Under the pieces are notes generated by a model. The model saw nothing but the letters and a program-made list of their open reading frames with translations, was not told the origin of the DNA and ran no database searches. The position numbers were made by a program, and so were the translations under genes. A DNA stretch of 64,000 bases from Roseomonas alba (lineage in GTDB: Bacteria > Pseudomonadota > Alphaproteobacteria > Acetobacterales > Acetobacteraceae), in assembly GCF_019430885.1 (NCBI RefSeq), contig NZ_JAHYBZ010000003.1:124001-188000 (forward strand), given 5' to 3'. Positions 54,700-62,975 of the stretch are shown piece after piece. The stretch's first letter is position 1. Each line of letters opens with the position of its first letter.

Positions 54700-55308
54700 T
54701 CAGTCGGCTGCCATGTCGAGGTCGGGCACATCGTCGATCGGAAAGAAGATGCCTTCGCTCCAGACGCCGAGCACCTGCCGGCCATCCACCTCCTCCGCCT
54801 GGGCCAGGGCGACGAGTTCGTAGAACACCGCACGGCTGATGCGGGCCTCGAGGCCAGGGCGGACGGTGATGTAGGGGCGCGGCTCCCGCGTCACCGGGCA
54901 CAGCGCCACGCGGATCGGATGCGCCGGGTCGGCCGTGACCATCTCGTCGAGATTGGTGCGGAAGGTCAGGCATTGGCGCGGGGCGCCGCCGCCGCAATCG
55001 CAGTCGCGCCAGAACAGCTCGACCGCGACGAAGGGGGCGTCCTCCACCTCGATGCGGCCGCGCTCGACCGGCGTCTCCAGCCAATAGGCGCCGTCCTCGC
55101 CCCGCTTCAGGATCGAGGCGAACAGGCAGACCAACGGCTTCCGCTGGATCGCGCTGCCCCTGTAGTACCAGGTGCCGTCGCGGCCGATGCGGATGGCGTA
55201 GTTGCCGCATTCGGTCTTGGCACGGGCCAGGACCGTTCCGGGAGCGGGCACGCAGGCAGTGCCCGGCGGCCTCGCGCCGCTCATGTTTTCCATGCCGTGG
55301 ACGGTCAT
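54700..55308 (-). CDS. DUF1285 domain protein
   Basis: This 202-residue protein matches DUF1285: the segments YAIRIGRDGTWYYRGSAIQRKPLVCLFAS and YWLETPVERGRIEVEDAPFVAVE are family-typical, and the family structure is small and beta-rich. Its function is unknown. The start is uncertain between ATG 55308, 55293 and 55284; none has a strong ribosome-binding site. The pair with the Nudix gene is likely one operon, leftward from here, divergent from moxR. Confidence 0.82.
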   Translation of the reverse strand: MTVHGMENMSGARPPGTACVPAPGTVLARAKTECGNYAIRIGRDGTWYYRGSAIQRKPLVCLFASILKRGEDGAYWLETPVERGRIEVEDAPFVAVELFWRDCDCGGGAPRQCLTFRTNLDEMVTADPAHPIRVALCPVTREPRPYITVRPGLEARISRAVFYELVALAQAEEVDGRQVLGVWSEGIFFPIDDVPDLDMAAD

Positions 55309-55414
55309 TGCATTTCGTCGCCCTTGCACTCAGCGTGGCCGATGCGAGCTAATTCCATCAGGGGTGGCTTCGGCCGCGCGCCTCCGCCTCTGTCATATAG
55401 GGAGCCCAGCCTGC

Positions 55415-56422
55415 ATGAGTGAAGTGGCCGAGACGACACAGGACCCCGCTGTTCTGGTCGCGGAAGTGGAGGCGCTCGGCGCCCGCCTGGCCCGCGTGCG
55501 GGAAGCGGTAGGCCGCGTCATCTTCGGGCAGGAGACGGTGATCGAGCGCGTGTTGATCACCCTGCTGTCCGGCGGGCACGTCCTGCTGGTGGGCGTGCCG
55601 GGACTCGGCAAGACCAAGCTGGTGGACACACTCGGCACCGTGCTCGGCCTCGATGCGCGGCGCGTGCAGTTCACCCCCGACCTGATGCCCGCCGACATCC
55701 TGGGGTCCGAGGTGCTGGAGGAGGACGCCCATGGCCACCGCGCCTTCCGCTTCATCCGGGGCCCGATCTTCTGCCAGCTGCTGATGGCGGACGAGATCAA
55801 CCGCGCTTCCCCCCGCACGCAATCGGCGCTGCTCCAGGCAATGCAGGAACACCGCGTCGCCATCGGCGGCGAGATCCACGCCCTGCCGGCGCCCTTCCAC
55901 GTCCTCGCCACCCAGAATCCTATCGAGCAGGAAGGCACCTACCCCCTTCCCGAGGCACAGCTCGACCGCTTCCTGCTGGAAATCGAAGTCGGCTACCCCG
56001 ATGAGGCCGCTGAGCGCGCCATGCTGCTGGCAACGACCGGCGCCAAGGACGCGAAGCCGGTGCAGGCCATGACGGGCCAGGAGCTGATCGCCGCCCAGGC
56101 GCTGATCCGCCGCATCCCGGTGGGCGAGCAGGTGCTCGACGCCATCCTGAAGCTGGTGCGCGGCGCCCGCCCCGAAACCAGCACGCTGGACGCGGTCAGC
56201 AAGCACTTGGCCTGGGGGCCGGGACCACGCGCGGCCCAGGCGCTGATGCTCGCGACCCGCGCCCGCGCGCTGCTGGACGGGCGCCTCGCCCCCAGCGTGG
56301 ACGACGTGATCGCGCTGGCCGAACCAGTCCTCCGCCACCGCATGGCCCTGACCTTCGCCGCCCGCGCGGACGGCGTGCGGCTGAGCGAGGTGATCGATGC
56401 GCTGAAGGACAGCCTGGGGTGA
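55415..56422 (+). CDS. MoxR-family AAA+ ATPase
   Basis: This 335-residue AAA+ ATPase has Walker A GVPGLGKTKL near residue 60, Walker B LLMADEINRASPRTQSALL near 125, sensor-like ATQNPIEQEGTYPLPEAQLDRF near 170, and a C-terminal lid. MoxR proteins act as chaperones that load or mature partners, usually encoded by adjacent DUF58 and vWA genes, as here. ATG 55415 gives family length. After its stop at 56422 come a solo outer hairpin (about 56446-56470) and a full 230-bp repeat before DUF58. Confidence 0.92.
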   Translation: MSEVAETTQDPAVLVAEVEALGARLARVREAVGRVIFGQETVIERVLITLLSGGHVLLVGVPGLGKTKLVDTLGTVLGLDARRVQFTPDLMPADILGSEVLEEDAHGHRAFRFIRGPIFCQLLMADEINRASPRTQSALLQAMQEHRVAIGGEIHALPAPFHVLATQNPIEQEGTYPLPEAQLDRFLLEIEVGYPDEAAERAMLLATTGAKDAKPVQAMTGQELIAAQALIRRIPVGEQVLDAILKLVRGARPETSTLDAVSKHLAWGPGPRAAQALMLATRARALLDGRLAPSVDDVIALAEPVLRHRMALTFAARADGVRLSEVIDALKDSLG

Positions 56423-56523
56423 CTGCGACGGTGGTTCGGTCGGCATTGGAGAGGGGCCCGGCCTCTCTCAGGACACACGGAGCAAGCATCGCCGCCGGTG
56501 GCCCACATGCGCCTGCTGTTGCG

Positions 56524-56754
56524 ATTGGAGGGGCTCTGCCCCTCCAAACCGCCCCGTCAAGTGCTTGGAGCATTTGGAACGCAATCTTTTGGCGCATCGC
56601 ACGACAGGCACGCCAGGCCCGCGCTTCGCGCTTCGAGCGCAATGGTGGGCCTCGGCACTGTTCCGGCCATGGCGCACAGTGCCAGGTCGAGGTTTCCAAA
56701 GGCCTTTCGGCCTTTGGTGGGGAGAGCCCGAGAGGGGCAAAGCCCCTCTCGGTC
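56524..56754. repeat. Paired-arm intergenic repeat, copy 6 (231 bp), between moxR and DUF58 genes
   Basis: Order is b then a on the plus strand. The b-arm has GGAGGGGC-TCT-GCCCCTCC (56528-56546), then AAACCGCCCCGTC and a CAAGTGC/GCATTTG-type hairpin. The a-arm has AAAGGCC-TTTC-GGCCTTT near 56699-56716 (GAAA loop on the minus strand) and GAGAGGGGC-AAA-GCCCCTCTC. The centre aligns well with the 60-kb copy (CGAAGCGCG and TGCCTGTCGTGC). This region plus a small upstream hairpin fills the 406-bp gap; no gene is seen. Confidence 0.87.
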
Positions 56755-56828
56755 CGACCGCGCAGGCACCGGGGGAATCTTCGGCGTATGGGAATGGGGA
56801 AAGGCGTGACCCTCCCCGGTGACGACCA

Positions 56829-57677
56829 GTGACAACCGTCCCCGTCCCCTGGGCCGAGGCCCTCGGCGCCACGCTCCCGCCGCTCGTCGTGCAGGCCGAG
56901 CGCGTGGCGGCGACCGTCATGCAGGGTGTGCACGGACGTCGGCGGCCCGGGCAGGGCGATGCCTTCTGGCAATTCCGGCCGTACTTGCCGGGCGATGCGG
57001 CGTCGCGCGTCGACTGGCGGCAATCGGCCAAGTCCGACCGGCTCTTCGTGCGGGAGACGGAGTGGGAAGCGGCGCAGACCGTGGCGCTGTGGTGCCAGGG
57101 CGGGCCAGGGATGGACTGGCGCAGCGACCGGATGCTGCCGACCAAGCGGACACGGGCGGAACTGCTGCTACTGGCGCTGGCCTCCCTACTGTTCCGCGGC
57201 GGGGAGCGGGTGCGGCTGTTCGGGCTGCCTCGGGCCTTTTCAGGGCGCGGGGCCATGTCGGTGCTGGCCCAATCCCTGCCGCGCCAGGCGGAGGCGGCAG
57301 CGGACTCCCGGATTCCGCGCCATTCCCGCGCCGTGCTGATCGGCGACTTCCTGGCGCCGCTCGAGGAGACACGCCGCGCGGTGGCACAACTGGCAACGGC
57401 GACCGTGCAGGGCCATCTGCTGCAGGTGCTCGATCCTGCCGAAGAAACCTTGCCCTTCACCGGCCGCATCCGCTTCCGTGGCCTGGGTGCCGCCGAGGAA
57501 GCCCTGGTGCCCCGCGTCGAAGGTGTGCGGGCGCTGTATGAGGACCGGCTCGCCCGGCACCGCGAGGGGCTGGCGGCGCTGGCGGCGGCGTCGGGATGGT
57601 CCTTCGCGACGCATCGGACGGATCAGCCGCCGGAATCGGCGCTACTCGCGCTGCATCAGCGCCTGGCGCCCGGGTGA
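56829..57677 (+). CDS. DUF58 domain protein
   Basis: This 282-residue protein carries the DUF58 core: GRRRPGQGDAFWQFRPYLPGDAASRVDWRQSAKSDRLFVRETEWE around residues 36-80, where FRPYxPGDxxxxIDWxxxA is the family motif. DUF58 proteins are usual partners of MoxR ATPases in Bat-type loci. Start is GTG 56829. Its TGA shares one base with the ATG of the next gene, so the two are coupled. It follows the 230-bp repeat by 74 nt. Confidence 0.88.
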   Translation: MTTVPVPWAEALGATLPPLVVQAERVAATVMQGVHGRRRPGQGDAFWQFRPYLPGDAASRVDWRQSAKSDRLFVRETEWEAAQTVALWCQGGPGMDWRSDRMLPTKRTRAELLLLALASLLFRGGERVRLFGLPRAFSGRGAMSVLAQSLPRQAEAAADSRIPRHSRAVLIGDFLAPLEETRRAVAQLATATVQGHLLQVLDPAEETLPFTGRIRFRGLGAAEEALVPRVEGVRALYEDRLARHREGLAALAAASGWSFATHRTDQPPESALLALHQRLAPG

Positions 57678-60415
57678 TGTGGCAGGTCGGTCCCCTCGCC
57701 TTCGCGGCGCCGTGGCTGCTGCTGGCGCTGCCGGCTCTACCGGTCCTGTGGTGGCTGCTGCGCGTCAGCCCGCCGGCGGCCAAGGTGCAGGACTTCCCGG
57801 CCATCCGCCTGCTGCGCGACCTGCCGCCGACCGAGGAGACCCCACACCGTACGCCCTGGTGGCTGCTGCTGCTCCGCATGGTCGCGGCGGCACTCGTCAT
57901 CATCGGCTTGGCGCGACCGGTGTGGCAGCCGGTGGGCGCGGGCGGCGGATCGGGGCCGCTGCTGGTGGTGCTCGACAATGGCTGGGCGGCGGCGCCGGAC
58001 TGGCCGGCGCGGGTGGCGTCCGCCGCGGCGGCGCTGGAAGCCGCTGGGCGAGAAAGCCGGCGCGTCGCGCTGCTGCCGACCGCTCCGCCCGAAACCGGTG
58101 ATCCGATCAGCGTGACCGCCCTGATGCCGGCGCAGGAGGCCGCAGCGCGGCTGGCGGCCCTGCGCCCGCATGGCTGGCCGGTGGACCGCGCTGCCGCGCT
58201 CGCGGCGGTCGCCGCCTTCCGCCGTACCAATCCGGGGCCGCTCGCGACGCTCTATGTCGCGGACGGCGTCGAACAGACGCCAGCCGGCGATGCCTTCACC
58301 CCGCTGGCCGAGGCGCTGTCCGCCGCCGGCCCGCTGACCCTCGCCCGGGCCGAGGCCCGCCCCGCGCGGGTGCTGCCCCCGCCCCGCGCCGAGGCCGACC
58401 GGCTGATGGTGCGCGTGCTGCAAACCCCGATCGGAGCCGCGAGCGAGGCGACCGTCCTCGCCCGCACCGGGGATGGGCGTGCCCTCGCCTCGGCCACCAT
58501 GACCATCCCGGCCGGGGCAGGGAGCGCCGAGGCCGCGCTCGACCTGCCGATCGAAATCCGCAACCAGGTCGTGCGCCTGGATCTGGAACCCGAGGCAGGC
58601 GCCGCCGGCACGGTGCTGCTGGATGAGCGTTTCCGCCGCCGCCCGGTGGGGCTGGCCGGGGCGACCGATACTTCGGCCGATGCGCCGCTGACCGGGGACC
58701 TGTTCTACCTGGAACGCGCGCTCGGCCCCTATGCCGAGGTGCGGCGCGGGTCGGTGGAGCAACTGCTCTCGCGCCAGCTCGCCGTGCTGATCCTGGCAGA
58801 TCGCGAGGTGCCGGAGGGCCGGGAGCGCGAGGCCCTGACCCGCTGGGTCGAACAGGGCGGCATGCTGATCCGTTTCGCCGGGCCGCGCATGGCCGAGCGG
58901 CCCGACCCGCTGCTGCCGGTGGCGCTGCGGGCAGGAGAACGGCAACTTGGCGGCGCCCTGTCCTGGGACCGGCCGCAGACCCTGGCTCCCTTCCCCGAGG
59001 GCTCGCCCTTCGCCGGGCTGGTGCCGCCGGCCGAGGTCACGGTGGAGCGCCAGGTGCTGGCGGAACCCTCGGCGCGGCTGACCGAGCGCTCCTGGGCGCG
59101 GCTCGCGGATGGGACGCCGCTGGTGACAGCCGAAGCGCGCGGCCAGGGGCGGATCGTGCTGTTCCACGTCACCGCCAATGCGGAGTGGTCGAACCTCCCG
59201 CTGTCCGGCCTGTTCGTGGACATGCTGCGGCGGCTGGTCGCCCTGTCCGCCGGCGTGCAGGGGAATGAGGGCGAGGCCCCGCTGGCGCCGCTGGAAATCC
59301 TCGATGGGTTTGGGCGGCTCGGCGCCGCGCCGCCGGCAGCGGCCCCCATCCCGGCCAACCAGGTGGAGGAGACGGCGGCCTCCCCGCGCCATCCGCCGGG
59401 CTGGTATGGCTCGCCCGGCCAGGCCGAGGATGCGGCCTGGCGGCGCGCCCTGAACCTGACCGCGCATCTGCCGGCGCCGCGCCCGATCGCCGCCGCGCCG
59501 ACCAATGCGCGGATCGAGACCATCGGCGGCGTGCCAACGGAGCGCGATCTCGGACCCTGGCTGCTGGCGGTGGCGCTGCTGCTGCTGGCGCTCGACCTGC
59601 TGGTGTCGCTCGGGCAGCGCGGGATGATCGGGCGGCAATGGTCGCGCGGAGCACGTGCCGCGGCGGTCGCGACACTACTGTTGTCCAGCGCCCCGGCGCG
59701 GGCCGAGGATGCGGAAGCCGCGGCGAATGCCACGCGGCTCGCCTATGTCGTCACGGGTGATTCGGCGGTGGACGAGACCTCCCGCCTGGGGCTCGTCGGC
59801 CTGTCGGACTTCATGAACCGGCGGACGGCGGCCGCACTGGCCGACCCGCAGGCGGTAGTGCCAGGGCGCGACGACCTGTCCTTCTATCCGTTGATCTACT
59901 GGCCCGTCCTACCGGACGCGGCGCAGCCGGATGCGGCGGCGGTCTCGGCCCTCAACACCTTCATGCGCAATGGCGGGATCATCCTGTTCGACACGCGGGA
60001 CGAGGGCTCCGGCGACGGGATGAACCCCGGCGCGCGGGCGGCGCTGCGGCGGGTGACACGGGATCTCGCCATCCCGCCCCTCGCCCCGGTCGCCGAGGAC
60101 CATGTCCTGAAGCGCGCCTTCTACCTGCTGCCGGAACTGCCCGGGCGCTATGCCGGCGGCCAAGTCTGGGCGGCACGCGACCAGGACCGCGCCAATGACA
60201 GCGTGTCCCCGGTCGTCATCGGCGGGCATGACTGGGCGGCGGCCTGGGCGCTGGATGCCCGCGGGCAGAACCCCTACGCCACCATCCCCGGCGGGGCACG
60301 GCAACGCGTGCTGGCGTATCGCTTCGGGACAAACCTCGTGATGTACGCGCTGACCGGGAACTACAAAGGCGACCAGGTGCACGTGCCGGCGATCCTGGAA
60401 AGGCTGGGGAATTGA
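57677..60415 (+). CDS. BatA-like N-terminal domain plus DUF4159 membrane protein
   Basis: This 912-residue protein combines an N-terminal double-membrane-segment BatA domain (residues 8-30 and 60-80; PWLLLALPALPVLWWLLRVS), a long middle with vWA/gatase-like segments and a further membrane helix near 635, and a C-terminal DUF4159 domain (about 690-905; LSFYPLIYWPVLPD and GGIILFDTRDEGS regions). DUF4159 proteins accompany MoxR/DUF58 in alphaproteobacteria. The complex is thought to act in envelope maintenance or stress, but the exact role is unknown. It overlaps DUF58 by one base. Confidence 0.88.
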   Translation: MWQVGPLAFAAPWLLLALPALPVLWWLLRVSPPAAKVQDFPAIRLLRDLPPTEETPHRTPWWLLLLRMVAAALVIIGLARPVWQPVGAGGGSGPLLVVLDNGWAAAPDWPARVASAAAALEAAGRESRRVALLPTAPPETGDPISVTALMPAQEAAARLAALRPHGWPVDRAAALAAVAAFRRTNPGPLATLYVADGVEQTPAGDAFTPLAEALSAAGPLTLARAEARPARVLPPPRAEADRLMVRVLQTPIGAASEATVLARTGDGRALASATMTIPAGAGSAEAALDLPIEIRNQVVRLDLEPEAGAAGTVLLDERFRRRPVGLAGATDTSADAPLTGDLFYLERALGPYAEVRRGSVEQLLSRQLAVLILADREVPEGREREALTRWVEQGGMLIRFAGPRMAERPDPLLPVALRAGERQLGGALSWDRPQTLAPFPEGSPFAGLVPPAEVTVERQVLAEPSARLTERSWARLADGTPLVTAEARGQGRIVLFHVTANAEWSNLPLSGLFVDMLRRLVALSAGVQGNEGEAPLAPLEILDGFGRLGAAPPAAAPIPANQVEETAASPRHPPGWYGSPGQAEDAAWRRALNLTAHLPAPRPIAAAPTNARIETIGGVPTERDLGPWLLAVALLLLALDLLVSLGQRGMIGRQWSRGARAAAVATLLLSSAPARAEDAEAAANATRLAYVVTGDSAVDETSRLGLVGLSDFMNRRTAAALADPQAVVPGRDDLSFYPLIYWPVLPDAAQPDAAAVSALNTFMRNGGIILFDTRDEGSGDGMNPGARAALRRVTRDLAIPPLAPVAEDHVLKRAFYLLPELPGRYAGGQVWAARDQDRANDSVSPVVIGGHDWAAAWALDARGQNPYATIPGGARQRVLAYRFGTNLVMYALTGNYKGDQVHVPAILERLGN

Positions 60416-60430
60416 CCTGCGTGACGCGGA

Positions 60431-60660
60431 ACCGGGCGGGGCGCCGCCCCTCCCGGACCCTCCCCGCCAAAGGCCGAAAGGCCTTTGGAAACCTTGATCT
60501 GGCGCTGGGCGCCGCTGGCCGCAGCGCGCCGAAACCCGCCTTCGCGCACGAAGCGCGCTGGGCCGGCTTGGCATGCCTGTCGTGCCATGCGCCAGAAGGT
60601 TGCGGTCCAGGGGCTCCAAGCCCCTGGCGGGGTGGTTCGGAGGGGCAGAGCCCCTCCGAT
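60431..60660. repeat. Paired-arm intergenic repeat, copy 7 (230 bp), between the DUF4159 gene and the 694-residue protein gene
   Basis: Order is a then b, as in the 36-kb copy, and the arms are nearly identical to it. The a-arm has GGGGC-GCC-GCCCC and AAAGGCC-GAAA-GGCCTTT near 60469-60486. The b-arm has CCAGGGGC/GCCCCTGG near 60606-60626 and GGAGGGGC-AGA-GCCCCTCC (60639-60657). It begins 16 nt after the DUF4159 stop and ends 33 nt before the next ATG. Confidence 0.88.
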
Positions 60661-60692
60661 AACGACAGTGGCCGCGGCCGCGGGCTCGCCGC

Positions 60693-62777
60693 ATGAACCA
60701 GACCATCGCCGGCATCGACTTCGCCCCTGTCCTGCCGCTCTGGCTGATCGGCATCGCCGCGGTGATCGCCATCCTGGCCATCGCGCCCGCCGCCTGGCGC
60801 AATGCACGCGGTTTCATCTGGCGCGGCGTGACCTTCGCGTTGATCCTGCTGGCGCTCGCGAACCCTCGGCTGGTCGAGGAATCGCGCGAGACCCGCCCCG
60901 ACATCGCCCTGCTGGTCGTGGACCAGAGCGATTCCGCCCGCATCGGCACCCGCGCCGCGCAGATCGAGGCGGCGCGGCGGGAGATCGAATCCCGCGCGAG
61001 CCATCTGCCCGACCTCGAACTGCGCACCATCGAGGTGCCGGAGCAGGGCAACCAGGGCACGCGGCTGTTCACCGCCATGGAACGGGCGCTCGCCGAGATC
61101 CCGCGCGCGCGGCTGGCAGGCGTGATCGCGCTGACCGATGGGCAGGTGCACGACATACCGGCGACCTCACCGATCGACGCGCCCTTCCACGCGCTGATGC
61201 CCGGCCAGGCCGGGGAGACCGACCGCCGGCTGCGCGTCATCGAGGCGCCCGGCTTCGGCATCGTCGGGCGCGAGGTCGAGATCCGCGTCGCGGTGGACGA
61301 CCTGGGCGTGGCGAACCCGACCGGCGCGGCTCGGCTGACCATCCGCCGGGACGGCGAGACGCCGCGCAGCGAGTCCGTGCCCATCGGCCGCGACCATCGC
61401 ATCACCGTGCCGATCCAGCGCGGCGGGCCGACCGTGGTCGAGATCGAAGCGGCGGCCCGGCCCGGCGAGGTCTCGACGCTGAACAACCGCCAGGTGGTGA
61501 CCATCAACGGCGTGCGCGACCGGCTGCGCGTGCTGCTGGTCAGCGGCGAACCCCATCCGGGTGAGCGCACCTGGCGTCGGCTGCTCAAGGCCGATCCGAA
61601 CGTCGATCTGGTGCACTTCACCATTCTCCGCCCGCCGGAGAAGGACGACCTGACGCCGCTGAACGAGCTGGCGCTGATCGCCTTCCCGGTGCGCGAGCTG
61701 TTCCAGGTGAAGCTGCGGGAATTCGACCTGATCGTCTTCGACCGATTCAGCAACCGCGGCATCCTGCCGGCGGCCTATCTGCGCAACATCGCCGACTATG
61801 TCCGCGGCGGCGGGGCGCTGCTGATGTCCACCGGGCCCGAGTTCAGCGGGCCGACCTCATTGGCGCTGACGCCTCTGGGCGGCGTGCTGCCGGCGCGGCC
61901 CACCGGGCGGCAGAACATCGTGGCCGAAGGGGCATTCCGGCCCCGCGTTTCCTCGCTGGGCTTCCGCCATCCGGTCACCGAGGACCTGCCCGGCGCCAAT
62001 GCCGACAATGCCGAGGCGAGCTGGGGCCATTGGTACCGGTCCCTGCGCGCTGACCAACGCAGCGGCAGCACCGTGATGGAAGGCTCGGACGGGACGCCGC
62101 TGCTGGTGCTGGACCGGGTCGGCGAGGGCCGCGTCGCCCTGCTGCTGTCCGATCACATCTGGCTGTGGTCGCGCGGCCATGACGGCGGCGGCCCGCAGCA
62201 GGAACTGCTGCGCCGCATCGCCCATTGGCTGATGCGCGAGACGGAGCTCGAGGAGGAGGATCTGACGGCGCGGATCGAGAATGGCCGCCTGACCGTCACC
62301 CGCCGCAGCCTGACCGAAGGCCCGCCGCCCGAGATCACCGTCACCGCGCCCGATGGCCGCGTCACCCGCGCCGCGCCGGAACCGGCCGGCGGCGGTCGCG
62401 CCGTGCTGACCATGCCGGCCACCCAGCCCGGCGTGTGGAATGCGACGGATGGGCGACGGACGGCCTTCGCGGCCTCGGCCGCCACCAATCCGCTGGAGGT
62501 CGCCGATCTGCGGGCCGATCCGGCGAAACTCCATCCCCTGCTGACCGGAACGGGCGGCGTGGCCCGCTACCTCGGCGACGGCGCGACACCGGTCGTGCCC
62601 GATCTGCGTCGCGTCGCCCCGGGGCGCGACGTGGCCGGGGCGGGGTGGATCGGCCTGCGCCGCAACGGCGACCATACCGTGACGGGGATCAGCGCCCTGC
62701 CGCTGCTGCCAGCCTGGCTGGCGCTCGCGCTGGTGCTGGGGGCGGCAGTGATGGCTTGGCGGCGAGAGGGGCATTGA
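60693..62777 (+). CDS. Membrane protein with vWA-like and glutamine-amidotransferase-like regions
   Basis: This 694-residue protein has two N-terminal membrane helices (about 12-32 and 45-62), a region with a MIDAS-like VDQSDSARIG near residue 75 followed by an ALTDGQVHD element, a beta-rich middle, a class I amidotransferase-like fold (about 270-430), and a C-terminal helix (about 665-685). It resembles proteins that close MoxR/DUF58/DUF4159 operons. A 230-bp repeat lies between it and DUF4159. No enzymatic triad was identified. Confidence 0.82.
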   Translation: MNQTIAGIDFAPVLPLWLIGIAAVIAILAIAPAAWRNARGFIWRGVTFALILLALANPRLVEESRETRPDIALLVVDQSDSARIGTRAAQIEAARREIESRASHLPDLELRTIEVPEQGNQGTRLFTAMERALAEIPRARLAGVIALTDGQVHDIPATSPIDAPFHALMPGQAGETDRRLRVIEAPGFGIVGREVEIRVAVDDLGVANPTGAARLTIRRDGETPRSESVPIGRDHRITVPIQRGGPTVVEIEAAARPGEVSTLNNRQVVTINGVRDRLRVLLVSGEPHPGERTWRRLLKADPNVDLVHFTILRPPEKDDLTPLNELALIAFPVRELFQVKLREFDLIVFDRFSNRGILPAAYLRNIADYVRGGGALLMSTGPEFSGPTSLALTPLGGVLPARPTGRQNIVAEGAFRPRVSSLGFRHPVTEDLPGANADNAEASWGHWYRSLRADQRSGSTVMEGSDGTPLLVLDRVGEGRVALLLSDHIWLWSRGHDGGGPQQELLRRIAHWLMRETELEEEDLTARIENGRLTVTRRSLTEGPPPEITVTAPDGRVTRAAPEPAGGGRAVLTMPATQPGVWNATDGRRTAFAASAATNPLEVADLRADPAKLHPLLTGTGGVARYLGDGATPVVPDLRRVAPGRDVAGAGWIGLRRNGDHTVTGISALPLLPAWLALALVLGAAVMAWRREGH

Positions 62778-62783
62778 AGGCCC

Positions 62784-62817
62784 ATTTGGACATGCACCAT
62801 CCGGCGCATGTCCAAAT
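62784..62817 (+). terminator. Long perfect hairpin after the 694-residue protein gene
   Basis: ATTTGGACATGC (62784-62795) pairs exactly with GCATGTCCAAAT (62806-62817) across a 10-nt loop, 6 nt after the stop. No T-run follows, so it would be an atypical terminator or a 3' RNA stabiliser. It shares no sequence with the 230-bp repeats. The remaining 158 bp to 62975 shows nothing else. Confidence 0.55.
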
Positions 62818-62975
62818 CCGCTGCCCCACCGCGCGCCCGCCCTTATCCTGGATACTGACATGGGCACCCGGCGGGGGCGCCCTTCCAGGCAAGTCCCGAT
62901 CCTGCGGCGCCATGCAGCGCGCGGCGGGTTGACGGGCAGCGGGGACAAGGCCGCCTCGCGGCCTCCCCCGAAGCG

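Noticed and set aside
57737-59638. Long minus-strand frame opposite the DUF4159 gene
   Set aside because: Composition (Gln/Arg/His-rich) and lack of motifs mark it as a shadow.
36244-60660. A CRISPR array or IS element
   Set aside because: Units are far apart with no spacer pattern, no open frame and no transposase; they are too short for an IS. A MITE-like origin is still possible.
28328-60692. Reading the 230-bp repeats as simple Rho-independent terminators
   Set aside because: There are no T-runs, the units have conserved two-arm structure and conserved centres, and two lie inside a gene string.
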